A stretch of DNA of 64,000 bases, taken from Imbroritus primus. GTDB taxonomy: Bacteria > Pseudomonadota > Gammaproteobacteria > Burkholderiales > Burkholderiaceae. Below the pieces are notes generated by a model, which did not search any database, had not been told where the DNA came from, and worked only from the letters and a program-made list of their open reading frames with translations. Both the position numbers and the translations under genes were made by a program. Numbering within the stretch: position 1 is the first letter of the stretch; every line of letters starts with the position of its first letter. Shown one piece after another: positions 8,123 to 15,946 of this stretch. The stretch is taken from contig NZ_OZ201293.1 of assembly GCF_964332355.1 (NCBI RefSeq), forward strand, positions 62,001 to 126,000, given 5' to 3'.

Positions 8123-8815
8123 ATGGAAGCCTTCGATTTCGCGGCCGTGGTCCAGGCTTTTCCGTACCTGATGCAGGGCCTGATGTTCTCGCTGAAGCTG
8201 ACAGCCTTCAGCTTTGTCGCCGGCATCGTCCTCGGCACCGGGCTGGCACTCGTGCGCCATCTCGACGTGCCGGTGCTGGCACCGCTGGCCGCCGGCTACA
8301 TCGCCCTGATGCGCTCGATTCCGCTCATCATGGTGCTGTTCTGGTTTTTCTTCCTGATTCCGCTGCTGCTGCAGTGGGTCACGGGTGCGGCACGGCCGAC
8401 GCCGATCGGCCCGGTCTACACCGCTTTTATCACCTTCGCGATGTTCGAGGCCGCGTATTACGCAGAGATCATCCGCGCCGGCCTCAACTCGATCCCGAAA
8501 GGCCAGTATGAGGCGTGCCGTGCACTGGCGCTGCCGATGAGCCGCACCTACGGCCTCGTCATCCTGCCGCAGGCGCTGCGCGCCATCAGCCCGATCCTGC
8601 TGACGCAGACCATCATCCTGTTCCAGGACACGGCCCTGGTCTACGTGCTGTCGATCACCGACCTGCTCGGCGCGGCTTCCAAGCTGGCACAGCGCGATTC
8701 GCGTCTGGTCGAGATGTATCTGGCGGTGGCCGTGATCTATCTGGTGATCTGTGTCGCGGCCTCGCAGCTGGTCGCATATATCCGCAAGCGCAACGCCCAG
8801 GCGGCGCTGGCTTGA
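8123..8815 (+). CDS. Amino acid ABC transporter permease (GltK-like)
   Basis: A 230-residue inner-membrane permease, partner of the 7334-8119 product. Membrane segments occur near residues 15-40, 55-82, 93-112 and 190-215. The coupling loop is IIRAGLNSIPKGQYEACRALAL with YGLVILPQALRAISPILL. Together with the other permease and the ATPase it forms the heteromeric transport channel. Confidence 0.92.
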   Translation: MEAFDFAAVVQAFPYLMQGLMFSLKLTAFSFVAGIVLGTGLALVRHLDVPVLAPLAAGYIALMRSIPLIMVLFWFFFLIPLLLQWVTGAARPTPIGPVYTAFITFAMFEAAYYAEIIRAGLNSIPKGQYEACRALALPMSRTYGLVILPQALRAISPILLTQTIILFQDTALVYVLSITDLLGAASKLAQRDSRLVEMYLAVAVIYLVICVAASQLVAYIRKRNAQAALA

Positions 8816-8851
8816 TTCCACTGCAAAACGTTTTTCAGGAGCAAGGTTGTC

Positions 8852-9589
8852 ATGGGTGTCGCTGCGGTTCAACTGACGCGTCTCAACAAGTACTACGATC
8901 AGTTCCATGTATTGCGCAACATCAGCCTGCAGGTGGATCCGGGCGAGCGTGTCATCGTGTGCGGGCCCTCGGGCTCCGGCAAGTCGACCATGATCCGCTG
9001 CGTCAACGGGCTGGAAAGCTTTGACGATGGCGCTCTGCAGGTCTACGGCACGGACGTCGGCAGTCCCGGCAAGACACTGGCACGGCTGCGCGACGACATC
9101 GGCATGGTGTTCCAGAACTTCAACCTGTTTCCGCATCTGACGGTGCTGGAAAACTGCATGCTCGCGCCGGTGCACAGCAAGAAAGTCCCCAAGCGCGACG
9201 CGCGCGAGCTGGCCGAGTATTACCTCAACCGCGTGCATATCGGCAACCAGTCGGCCAAGTATCCGGGCCAGCTGTCGGGCGGGCAGCAGCAGCGCGTGGC
9301 CATCGCGCGCGCGCTCTGCATGAAGCCGCAGGTGATGCTGTTCGACGAGCCGACGTCAGCGCTCGATCCGGAGATGGTCAAGGAAGTGCTCGATACCATG
9401 GTCGAACTGGCGAGCGACGGCATGACCATGATCTGCGTCACGCACGAGATGAACTTCGCCAAGCAGGTCGCCGACCGCGTGGTGTTCATGGACCAGGGCG
9501 AGATCGTCGAAGTCGGCACGCCGGATGCCATTTTCCACACGCCGCAGCACGAGCGCACACGCCAGTTCATCAGCCAGATGCTGGGCTGA
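8852..9589 (+). CDS. Amino acid ABC transporter ATPase (GltL-like)
   Basis: A 245-residue ABC ATPase that energises the transporter at the inner face of the membrane. Walker A is GPSGSGKS (residues about 39-46), the signature is LSGGQQQR, Walker B is VMLFDEP followed by TSALDPE, and the H-loop is VTHEM. It closes the four-gene transporter set. The 233 bp that follow carry a new regulated promoter, so the transcription unit probably ends here, although no strong terminator hairpin is visible. Confidence 0.94.
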   Translation: MGVAAVQLTRLNKYYDQFHVLRNISLQVDPGERVIVCGPSGSGKSTMIRCVNGLESFDDGALQVYGTDVGSPGKTLARLRDDIGMVFQNFNLFPHLTVLENCMLAPVHSKKVPKRDARELAEYYLNRVHIGNQSAKYPGQLSGGQQQRVAIARALCMKPQVMLFDEPTSALDPEMVKEVLDTMVELASDGMTMICVTHEMNFAKQVADRVVFMDQGEIVEVGTPDAIFHTPQHERTRQFISQMLG

Positions 9590-9704
9590 CATGACCCGCA
9601 CCGCACACGGGCGCGCAAGCGTGCCGATGTGCAGTGCATCATCCCGCAAGCCCCGCGCAATACGGGGTGAAGCACGGTATCACCCGCGCCGGCTCGTGCG
9701 CCAC

Positions 9705-9726
9705 GTATTACGAAAACCGATACTCA
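9705..9726. promoter_or_regulatory. Predicted LysR operator, copy 1
   Basis: GTATTA (9705-9710), 8 nt, GATACTCA (9719-9726). The same 14 bases at the same spacing occur at 15832-15853, between the LysR gene and its divergent operon. Here the site is centred about 63 bp before the expected transcription start, given the -10-like CATAAT at 9767. This is the normal position for a LysR recognition site. Confidence 0.72.
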
Positions 9727-9766
9727 GATCAAGAACTTTTCGATTTAGCTTAAGCAAGGCCGCCTC

Positions 9767-9772
9767 CATAAT
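9767..9772 (+). promoter_or_regulatory. -10 hexamer of the CoA-transferase/ACAD operon
   Basis: CATAAT (five of six consensus matches) begins 41 bp after the operator at 9705-9726. No good -35 is visible at 17 bp, as expected for an activator-dependent promoter. It lies 51 bp ahead of the GTG start of the next gene. Confidence 0.5.
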
Positions 9773-9822
9773 GACCTCCACACTTCTGATGACGCAGGTC
9801 ATCACCAGCGAGGAGGTCGACA

Positions 9823-11037
9823 GTGTCAACGGCTCATCATCTATCGCCCGGCAGTCTCGATGGCATCCGCGTGCTCGATCTCTCGCGCATCCTGGCGGGC
9901 CCGAGCTGCACGCAATTGCTGGCGGATCTCGGCGCCGATGTCATCAAGGTCGAGCGGCCCGGTGCCGGTGACGACACCCGCAAATGGGGGCCGCCCTATC
10001 TGCGCGACGATGAAGGCCGCGAACTCGCCGAGAGCGCCTACTATGCCTGTGCCAACCGCAACAAGCGTTCGATTGCCGTTGACCTGACCAGTCCCGAGGG
10101 GCAGGCCGTGATCCACGCGCTGCTGGCCGATGCCGATGTGCTGGTGGAGAACTTCAAGGTCGGCGACCTCGCGCGCCATGGTTTGTCCTACGCGCAACTG
10201 CACGAACGCTATCCGCGCCTCGTATATTGCTCGATTACTGGTTTTGGCCAGACTGGCCCGTACGCCTCGCGGCCCGGCTACGATTTTCTCGCGCAGGGCA
10301 TGGGCGGCATCATGAGCCTGACCGGCACGCCCGACGGCGAACCGCAGAAGGTTGCGGTCGGCATCACTGACCTCATGACCGGCATGTATGCCACGGTTGG
10401 CATCCTGGCGGCGCTGCGCCATCGCGATCAGCATGGCGAAGGCCAGCACATCGACGTGGCGCTGCTCGATGCGCAGGTCGCGTGGCTGGCGAATGCCGGC
10501 ACGCACTACCTGACCGCCGGCGAAGCCCCGCCACGCCTTGGCAACGGCCATCCCAACATCGTGCCGTACGAAGTCTTTCCGGCCAGCGACGGCTACTTCA
10601 TCCTGGCGGTCGGCAACGATGCGCAGTTCGCGCGCTTCTGCAGCCTGGCCGGCGTGCCAGAACTGGCCGAGGATGCGCGCTACGCCACCAACCGCATGCG
10701 CGTGCAGAACCGCACCGAACTCGTGCCGCAGCTCAAGGCGCTGACCGTGCGCCAGCCGCGCGCCTACTGGACCGAACAGCTCGAGCGCCTCGGTATTCCG
10801 GGTGGTCCGATCAACACCATTGCCGATGTGTTTAACGACCCGCAGGTACTCGCCCGCGGCATGCGCGTGGCCATGCCTGCGCCGGGCTACGCCGACGGCA
10901 AGGTCGAACTGATCGGCAACCCCATCCACATGAGCCGCACCGCGCCCTCCTATCGCCGCCCGCCACCACGCCTGGGCGAGCACACCGAGGACATCCTGAA
11001 CGCGCTCGCGGCCGGCAACGGATTTCACGCTCACTAG
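9823..11037 (+). CDS. Family III CoA-transferase (CaiB/BaiF type)
   Basis: A 404-residue class III CoA-transferase, first gene of the five-gene unit A. Visible family blocks are GIRVLDLSRILAGPSCTQLL, ADVIKVERP, VENFKVGDLARHGL and SITGFGQTGPY. The likely catalytic Asp is Asp183 in VGITDLMTGMYA. The start is GTG, supported by AGGAGGT five bases upstream. It is followed after 21 bp by an acyl-CoA dehydrogenase-fold gene without a catalytic Glu. A CoA-transferase next to such a protein matches the known 3-sulfinopropionate pathway of Variovorax and Advenella (acid activation, then desulfination), but the substrate here is not proven. It is only moderately similar to the product of 2326-3573. Confidence 0.92.
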   Translation: MSTAHHLSPGSLDGIRVLDLSRILAGPSCTQLLADLGADVIKVERPGAGDDTRKWGPPYLRDDEGRELAESAYYACANRNKRSIAVDLTSPEGQAVIHALLADADVLVENFKVGDLARHGLSYAQLHERYPRLVYCSITGFGQTGPYASRPGYDFLAQGMGGIMSLTGTPDGEPQKVAVGITDLMTGMYATVGILAALRHRDQHGEGQHIDVALLDAQVAWLANAGTHYLTAGEAPPRLGNGHPNIVPYEVFPASDGYFILAVGNDAQFARFCSLAGVPELAEDARYATNRMRVQNRTELVPQLKALTVRQPRAYWTEQLERLGIPGGPINTIADVFNDPQVLARGMRVAMPAPGYADGKVELIGNPIHMSRTAPSYRRPPPRLGEHTEDILNALAAGNGFHAH

Positions 11038-11058
11038 ATCACTAGACAAGGTACGCAT

Positions 11059-12261
11059 ATGTTCCAGTTCACCTCTACGCAACTCGAATGGCAGCGCAAG
11101 GCGCGCGAGATGGCTGCGGCCGTGATGGCCCCGCGCGCGGCAGAAACGGATCGCACCGAACAGTATCCATGGGAAGTGGTTGGCGCGATGCGCGACGCCG
11201 GCTTCATGGGCATGACGATTCCCCAGGCCTACGGCGGCAAGGGTGCGAGCTGCCTGGAGGCCGTGCTGGTCATCGAGGCGTTCTCGCAGGTCTGCGCCGC
11301 ATCGGGCCGCATCGCGGTCGAATCCAACATGGGCGCCATCGGCGCCATCATGAAATACGGCACGGAAGAGCAAAAGCAGCTGGGCGCGCGCCTGGTGCTG
11401 GATGGCGACAAGCCCGCGATCTGCATCACCGAGCCGGGCGCCGGCAGTTCGGCCACCGACCTGCGCACCACCGCGACGCGTCATGGCGACCATTGGCGCT
11501 TGAATGGCGAAAAGCACTGGATCACCGGGGGTGGCGTATCGCGCCTGCATCTGGTGTTCGCCCGCGTGATGGATGACGGTGTGGACCGCGGCATCGCCGG
11601 CTTCATCGTGGTCGGGCCGGACGTGCCGGGCATGACCATCAAGCGCCTGTATGCCATGGGCATCCGCGGCGTGCCAGAAGGACACATCACCTTCGACAAC
11701 GTCGAAGTGCACAGCTCGATGATGGTGTCGCCGCCCGGTGGCCCGGAGCGCGGTTTTGCGGGGCTGATGAATGCCTACAACGCGCAGCGCGTCGGCGCGG
11801 CGACCGTGGCGCTTGGCGTGGCGCAGGGCGCTTATGAACTGGCGCGCGACTATGCCCTGAAGCGCGAACAGTTCGGCCGGCCGATCGCCGAGTTCCAGGG
11901 CATCCAGTGGATGCTGGCCGACATGTCGGTGCAGCTGGAAGCGGCGCGGGCCCTGATCTACAAGGCGGCGCTCAGCGGCACGGAGTTTCCCGACATTCTC
12001 GCGGCCGCGCAGGCCAAGGTGCTGGCGTCCGACATGGCCCTCAAGGTCACCAGCGATGCACTGCAGATCCACGGTGCAGTCGGTTACGGCCGCGCGTTGC
12101 CGCTCGAGCGGATGCTGCGCGACGCCCGCATGTTCACGATTTCTGGCGGCACCGGGCAGGTGCTGCGCAACCAGATTGCCAGCAAGCTGCTCGGCCACAA
12201 GCTGCCGCAGACGCGCGATGGTTATCTGAAACATCCCATCGGCTCCGGCAGCGCGTCCTGA
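11059..12261 (+). CDS. Acyl-CoA dehydrogenase-fold flavoprotein lacking catalytic Glu; candidate 3-sulfinopropionyl-CoA desulfinase
   Basis: A 400-residue acyl-CoA dehydrogenase-superfamily protein. FAD and fold motifs are present (CITEPGAGSSATDL, GEKHWITGGG, LKREQFGRPIAEFQGIQWMLADM). The two places where the catalytic Glu can sit are both changed: the usual YEGT is SGGT (Gly363), and the isovaleryl-type position is Gln243 in NAQRV. Dehydrogenation is therefore unlikely. As I recall, 3-sulfinopropionyl-CoA desulfinases share this loss, carry Gln near residue 246, and use Arg84; here residue 84 is Arg. That activity releases sulfite to give propionyl-CoA. The upstream CoA-transferase and downstream Bug protein match the reported neighbourhood. 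Family is certain; the specific reaction is inference. Confidence 0.88.
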   Translation: MFQFTSTQLEWQRKAREMAAAVMAPRAAETDRTEQYPWEVVGAMRDAGFMGMTIPQAYGGKGASCLEAVLVIEAFSQVCAASGRIAVESNMGAIGAIMKYGTEEQKQLGARLVLDGDKPAICITEPGAGSSATDLRTTATRHGDHWRLNGEKHWITGGGVSRLHLVFARVMDDGVDRGIAGFIVVGPDVPGMTIKRLYAMGIRGVPEGHITFDNVEVHSSMMVSPPGGPERGFAGLMNAYNAQRVGAATVALGVAQGAYELARDYALKREQFGRPIAEFQGIQWMLADMSVQLEAARALIYKAALSGTEFPDILAAAQAKVLASDMALKVTSDALQIHGAVGYGRALPLERMLRDARMFTISGGTGQVLRNQIASKLLGHKLPQTRDGYLKHPIGSGSAS

Positions 12262-12329
12262 AAAAACACGCCCGCGCCCGGGGGAGCAACTCCCGTATCG
12301 ACTGCCCATATAACACAGAGGAGACATGC

Positions 12330-13304
12330 ATGAAGACGTTCAGGAAAATTGCGCGCGTAATGTTGGCTACCGGATTGGCGACTGTGCTTGCCGGGGCGTC
12401 GCTGGGTGCCATGGCGGCCTGGCCGGACAAGCCGATCAAGCTGGTGGTGCCGTTCCCGCCGGGCGGCAATACGGATGCGCTAGGGCGCCTGGTGGCGCAG
12501 CACCTGACCACCTCGCTGGGCCAGACCGTGATCGTCGAGAACAAGCCGGGCGCGGGCAGCATGATCGGTTCGCAGATGGTGGCGCGCGCCGCGCCAGACG
12601 GCTACACCTTCCTGGTGGGCAGCATCGCCAATGCGCTGAACCATTACTTCTACAAGAAGCCGATGTACGACATCACCAAGGAGCTGATTCCGGTTTCCCA
12701 GCTCGTGGCGGTGCCCAACTACCTGGCCATCAACAACAACTTCCAGGCGCGCACGATGGCGGACATCATCGCCTACGCCAAAGCCAATCCGGAGAAGGTG
12801 AGCTGTGCGACCACGGGCGTCGGTACCAGCACCTACATGTCGTGCGAAATGCTCAAGAGCATGACAGGCGCGAAGATCGTCAACGTGCCCTACAAGGGTG
12901 GCGCCGCCGCCATGCAGGACGTGATGGGCGGGCAGGCGCAGATGGTCATCGCCAACGAGGCCTTGCCGTTCATCCAGGACAAGCGCCTCACCGGCGTGGC
13001 GGTCACCACGGCCAAGCGCTCCTCGCTGGCGCCGGATCTGCCGGCCATCTCCGAAACGGTCCCGGGTTTTGACGTGACCTCGTGGTACGGCATTTTTGCG
13101 CCAACCGGCACGCCGCCGCAGATCGTGGAAAAACTCAGCGCCGAGGTTGCCAAGATGCTGCAGTCGCCCGAGGTGCGCAAGCGTCTCGACACGCTTGGCG
13201 CCACGCCGGTCGGCAGCACGCCGAAGGAGTTCGGCACGTATGTGAACGCCGAGATGAAGCGCTGGGAAGCCGTCATCAAGCCGCTGAACATCAGCCTCGA
13301 CTGA
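12330..13304 (+). CDS. Bug-family periplasmic binding protein (tripartite tricarboxylate transporter receptor)
   Basis: A 324-residue TctC/Bug receptor. The signal peptide is about residues 1-27 (ending AMAAW). Family hallmarks are PIKLVVPFPPGGNTDALGR and VIVENKPGAGSMIGSQMVA, then PDGYTFLVGS and VPYKGGAAAMQDVMGGQAQM. GAGGAGA lies just before the ATG at 12330; a longer frame upstream is a shadow of the previous gene. No TctA/TctB membrane subunits are nearby, which is common for Bug proteins in Burkholderiales. It probably captures a carboxylate or sulfonate/sulfinate for unit A. Confidence 0.93.
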   Translation: MKTFRKIARVMLATGLATVLAGASLGAMAAWPDKPIKLVVPFPPGGNTDALGRLVAQHLTTSLGQTVIVENKPGAGSMIGSQMVARAAPDGYTFLVGSIANALNHYFYKKPMYDITKELIPVSQLVAVPNYLAINNNFQARTMADIIAYAKANPEKVSCATTGVGTSTYMSCEMLKSMTGAKIVNVPYKGGAAAMQDVMGGQAQMVIANEALPFIQDKRLTGVAVTTAKRSSLAPDLPAISETVPGFDVTSWYGIFAPTGTPPQIVEKLSAEVAKMLQSPEVRKRLDTLGATPVGSTPKEFGTYVNAEMKRWEAVIKPLNISLD

Positions 13305-13329
13305 GCATCCATTCTTTTCCGGAGACATT

Positions 13330-14535
13330 GTGAAAGTTACCGCAGTCGAAACCCTGGCATGCGATGCCGGATGGCGCAACTACTACTTCGTCAAGATCAG
13401 TACCGACGGTGGCGTGGTGGGCTGGAGCGAATACGATGAAGGCTTTGGTTCGCCCGGCGTAACCGCCATCATCGAACAGATGGGTAAGCGCGTGGTCGGC
13501 CAGTCGATCAACGATCATGAGCGCATCTTCACCGAACTGAGTTGCCTGACGCGGCCCGCGCCGGGCAGTGTGATCGGCGAAAGCATCGGCGCCATCGAGA
13601 ACGCGCTGCTCGATGCCAAGGCCAAGGCACGCAATGTGCCGTGCTATGACCTCCTCGGCGGCAAGATGCGCGATTCCGTGCGCGTGTACTGGTCGCACTG
13701 TCCCACCTGGCGGATCAACCATCCCAAGTTCTATCCGCCGGCAGTGACTGATCTGCAGGGCGTGGCAGCCACGGCGGCCGAGGCGCGCGAACGTGGCTTC
13801 ACCGCGCTCAAGACCAATATGTTCATCCATGACGAAGGCGATGCCTACGCCTGGCGCTCGGGCTTTGCCGTGCCGTTCCAGCCAGAGCGCAACATCGACC
13901 GGCGCCTGATCCGCAACATCCGCGATCATCTCGAGGCGCTGCGCGATGGCGCCGGTCCGGACATGGACATCCTCATCGACTTCAACTTCAACGCGCGGCC
14001 CGAAGGCTATCTGAAATTGCTGCGTGCACTCGAGGATCACGACCTGTTCTGGGTCGAGATCGACACGCCGAGCGCCCAGGGGTTGGCCTACGTGCGCAAC
14101 CACAGCCGTCATCCGATCAGCTCGTGCGAAACGCTCATCGGCCTGGGCAGCTTTCTGCCGTACTTCCAGCAGAGCGCGATGGATGTGGCGATCGTCGATA
14201 CGGTGTGGAATGGCGTGTGGCAGTCGATGAAGATCGCCGCCATGGCCGATGCCTTCGAGGTGAACATCGCGCCGCACAATTTCTACGGCCACCTGTGCAC
14301 CTTCATGAACGCGCACTTCGCTGCCGCCGTGCCCAACCTGCGCATCATGGAAACCGACATCGACCACCTGGCGTGGGAGGACGAACTGTTCACCCATGCG
14401 CCGGAGTACCGCGACGGCCATCTGATCATTCCGGACCGGCCGGGCTGGGGATGCGATCCGGTGGAAGAAGCCATCCGCGCGCGTCCGCCGCGCGGCACCG
14501 GCGGCCTGCTGCAGTACAAGCGGCCTGCGGCCTGA
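13330..14535 (+). CDS. Enolase-superfamily enzyme (mandelate racemase/dehydratase type)
   Basis: A 401-residue member of the mandelate racemase/muconate lactonising branch of the enolase superfamily. Predicted magnesium ligands are Asp217 (LIDFNFN), Glu243 (FWVEIDTP) and Glu267 (SSCETL). Candidate acid/base residues are Lys161 (ALKTNMF) and His316 (NIAPHNFYGH). These enzymes abstract the proton alpha to a carboxylate, giving racemisation or sugar/hydroxy-acid dehydration. The start is GTG with GGAGA just upstream. It lies 25 bp after the Bug gene within unit A. The ligand pattern resembles acid-sugar dehydratases, but the substrate cannot be read from sequence. Confidence 0.9.
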   Translation: MKVTAVETLACDAGWRNYYFVKISTDGGVVGWSEYDEGFGSPGVTAIIEQMGKRVVGQSINDHERIFTELSCLTRPAPGSVIGESIGAIENALLDAKAKARNVPCYDLLGGKMRDSVRVYWSHCPTWRINHPKFYPPAVTDLQGVAATAAEARERGFTALKTNMFIHDEGDAYAWRSGFAVPFQPERNIDRRLIRNIRDHLEALRDGAGPDMDILIDFNFNARPEGYLKLLRALEDHDLFWVEIDTPSAQGLAYVRNHSRHPISSCETLIGLGSFLPYFQQSAMDVAIVDTVWNGVWQSMKIAAMADAFEVNIAPHNFYGHLCTFMNAHFAAAVPNLRIMETDIDHLAWEDELFTHAPEYRDGHLIIPDRPGWGCDPVEEAIRARPPRGTGGLLQYKRPAA

Positions 14536-14568
14536 GACTGACACTGACCAAGAGAAAAGGAAAACGAC

Positions 14569-14910
14569 ATGCTGAACAACTGGGTGGATCAACTCAACAA
14601 CACGCGTGCGGCTGCTGCGCCGTTTGGCGAAGCCAATCCCAAGATGCTGACGGCCTTTCGCGGCCTCAATGCCGCACAGGGCAGTAACGGTGCGCTCGAT
14701 GCCAAGACGCGCGAACTGATCGCGATCGCGGTGGCCGTCACCACACGCTGCGATGGCTGTATTGCCTCGCATGCCAGTGCCGCACGGCAGGCTGGCGCAA
14801 CGGAAGCGGAAGTCAGCGATGCGCTCGGCACTGCCATCGCGCTCAATGCGGGTGCGGCCTATGTGTACTCGTTGCGCGCCATGGAGGCATTTGGCCAGAT
14901 GGGCAAGTGA
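14569..14910 (+). CDS. Carboxymuconolactone decarboxylase/AhpD-like protein
   Basis: A 113-residue AhpD-like protein. The core motif is Glu49 followed by Cys61-Asp-Gly-Cys64 and His68 (TRCDGCIASH), the AhpD-type redox centre. Such proteins act as thiol-dependent peroxidases or reductants, or as decarboxylases in aromatic catabolism. The paired Cys favours the redox role. It is the last gene of unit A and ends 17 bp from the convergent LysR gene. Confidence 0.9.
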   Translation: MLNNWVDQLNNTRAAAAPFGEANPKMLTAFRGLNAAQGSNGALDAKTRELIAIAVAVTTRCDGCIASHASAARQAGATEAEVSDALGTAIALNAGAAYVYSLRAMEAFGQMGK

Positions 14911-14927
14911 GTGCCGGGCAACTGGTG

Positions 14928-15809
14928 CTAGAAGATGCCGGGTTCGGGCGCCAGCTGTTCGAACGAGGTCAGCAGCGTGGCGGTCAAGGCGCTGCGGGCA
15001 TGCGCCGGCCGCTCGATGAGCGACACCGGGCGGTTGAAGTTCGGCAGCGGCGCGATGTGCAGCGTGGGCTTGCGGTGCCACGAAGCGCGCCGGATCAGCG
15101 GCACGATCGATACGCCCAGGCCCTCGCTGACCATCACGGTGATGGCGTCGAGCGAATTCAGTTCCACGCCGGGCCGGACCTGCAGGCCTTGCTCGAGAAT
15201 GTACTGCTCGATCCGCATGCCGGCCCAGGTGCTGCGGTCGAAACGCACATAGGGCGCGGCTTGCAGGATCGTCGGCACATCCATCTGCCGCATGCTGCTA
15301 TGGCCGATGACAACGAAAGGCTCGGTGTAGAGATGGCGGGCGATCAGGCCGGTGGAGAAATTTTCCGGCGGCTGCGTGACGATTGCCGCATCCAGCACGC
15401 CGGCATCGACCTGGGCCACCAGGTCGCCCGAGATGCCGGCGATGATCTTCACTTCGAGCTGCGGATGTTCGAGCGAGATGCGCCGCAGCAGGCATGGCAG
15501 GACACCGCTCAAGGCGCTATTGATGACACCGAGCGAGAGCACGCCCGAGACCGTGCGGCTGCCATCGAGCGCACACATCTCCTGATAGGTGGCCACCATG
15601 TGCTCGGCCAACGGCACGAGGCGATGCCCAGCAGGCGTGAGTTTGATGGAGCGCTTGGTACGGATGAACAGGTCGACGCCGAGCTCGCGCTCCAGCGATT
15701 TCATTTGCACGCTGACCGCGGCCTGCGACAGATGGACCTGTTCCGCGGCCGCCACTACGGTGCCGTAACGGTAGAGGGCAAGAAACGCGCGCAACGAACG
15801 GATCATCAT
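14928..15809 (-). CDS. LysR-family transcriptional regulator of the two adjacent units
   Basis: A 293-residue LysR-type regulator. The N-terminal winged helix (residues 2-60) reads LRAFLALYRYGTVVAAAEQVHLSQAAVSVQMKSLERELG in consecutive segments, followed by the effector-binding domain from about residue 90. It is convergent with unit A and divergent from unit B (starting 15947). A dyad TGAGTAT-N11-ATACTCA lies 20 bp upstream of its ATG, and the same core sequence recurs before unit A. I therefore infer that it autoregulates and activates both units. The inducer is unknown. Confidence 0.93.
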   Translation of the reverse strand: MMIRSLRAFLALYRYGTVVAAAEQVHLSQAAVSVQMKSLERELGVDLFIRTKRSIKLTPAGHRLVPLAEHMVATYQEMCALDGSRTVSGVLSLGVINSALSGVLPCLLRRISLEHPQLEVKIIAGISGDLVAQVDAGVLDAAIVTQPPENFSTGLIARHLYTEPFVVIGHSSMRQMDVPTILQAAPYVRFDRSTWAGMRIEQYILEQGLQVRPGVELNSLDAITVMVSEGLGVSIVPLIRRASWHRKPTLHIAPLPNFNRPVSLIERPAHARSALTATLLTSFEQLAPEPGIF

Positions 15810-15828
15810 GCCGGGCCTCGCAGAACAT

Positions 15829-15853
15829 TGAGTATTAGCAGAGATGATACTCA
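15829..15853. promoter_or_regulatory. Predicted LysR operator, copy 2
   Basis: TGAGTAT (15829-15835), 11 nt, ATACTCA (15847-15853): a perfect 7-bp dyad of the LysR T-N11-A class. Its core GTATTA-N8-GATACTCA (15832-15853) is repeated at 9705-9726. The site lies between the LysR gene and unit B and is centred about 62 bp before the start expected from TATAAT at 15893. Confidence 0.78.
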
Positions 15854-15892
15854 GTTATAGAAATTTGCAATATTCCCTGATGCCGGGATTCT

Positions 15893-15898
15893 TATAAT
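15893..15898 (+). promoter_or_regulatory. -10 hexamer of unit B
   Basis: Perfect TATAAT, 40 bp downstream of the LysR operator and 49 bp before the GTG start of the 2-hydroxyacid dehydrogenase gene. The -35 position is poor (ATATTC), consistent with dependence on the activator. Confidence 0.6.
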
Positions 15899-15946
15899 CG
15901 ACACCATGTGGTGCCGACGTCAGTCTGATTCAGGAGGAATGTCCCC

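Noticed and set aside
7346..9238. Minus-strand open frame of 630 codons opposite the ABC transporter genes
   Set aside because: Shadow of three well-supported transporter genes.
9841..12327. Minus-strand open frame of 828 codons opposite the CoA-transferase and ACAD genes
   Set aside because: It is a codon-bias shadow in GC-rich DNA: the sequence is low-complexity (His/Arg/Ala rich) with no motif, while the plus strand has two clear enzyme families.
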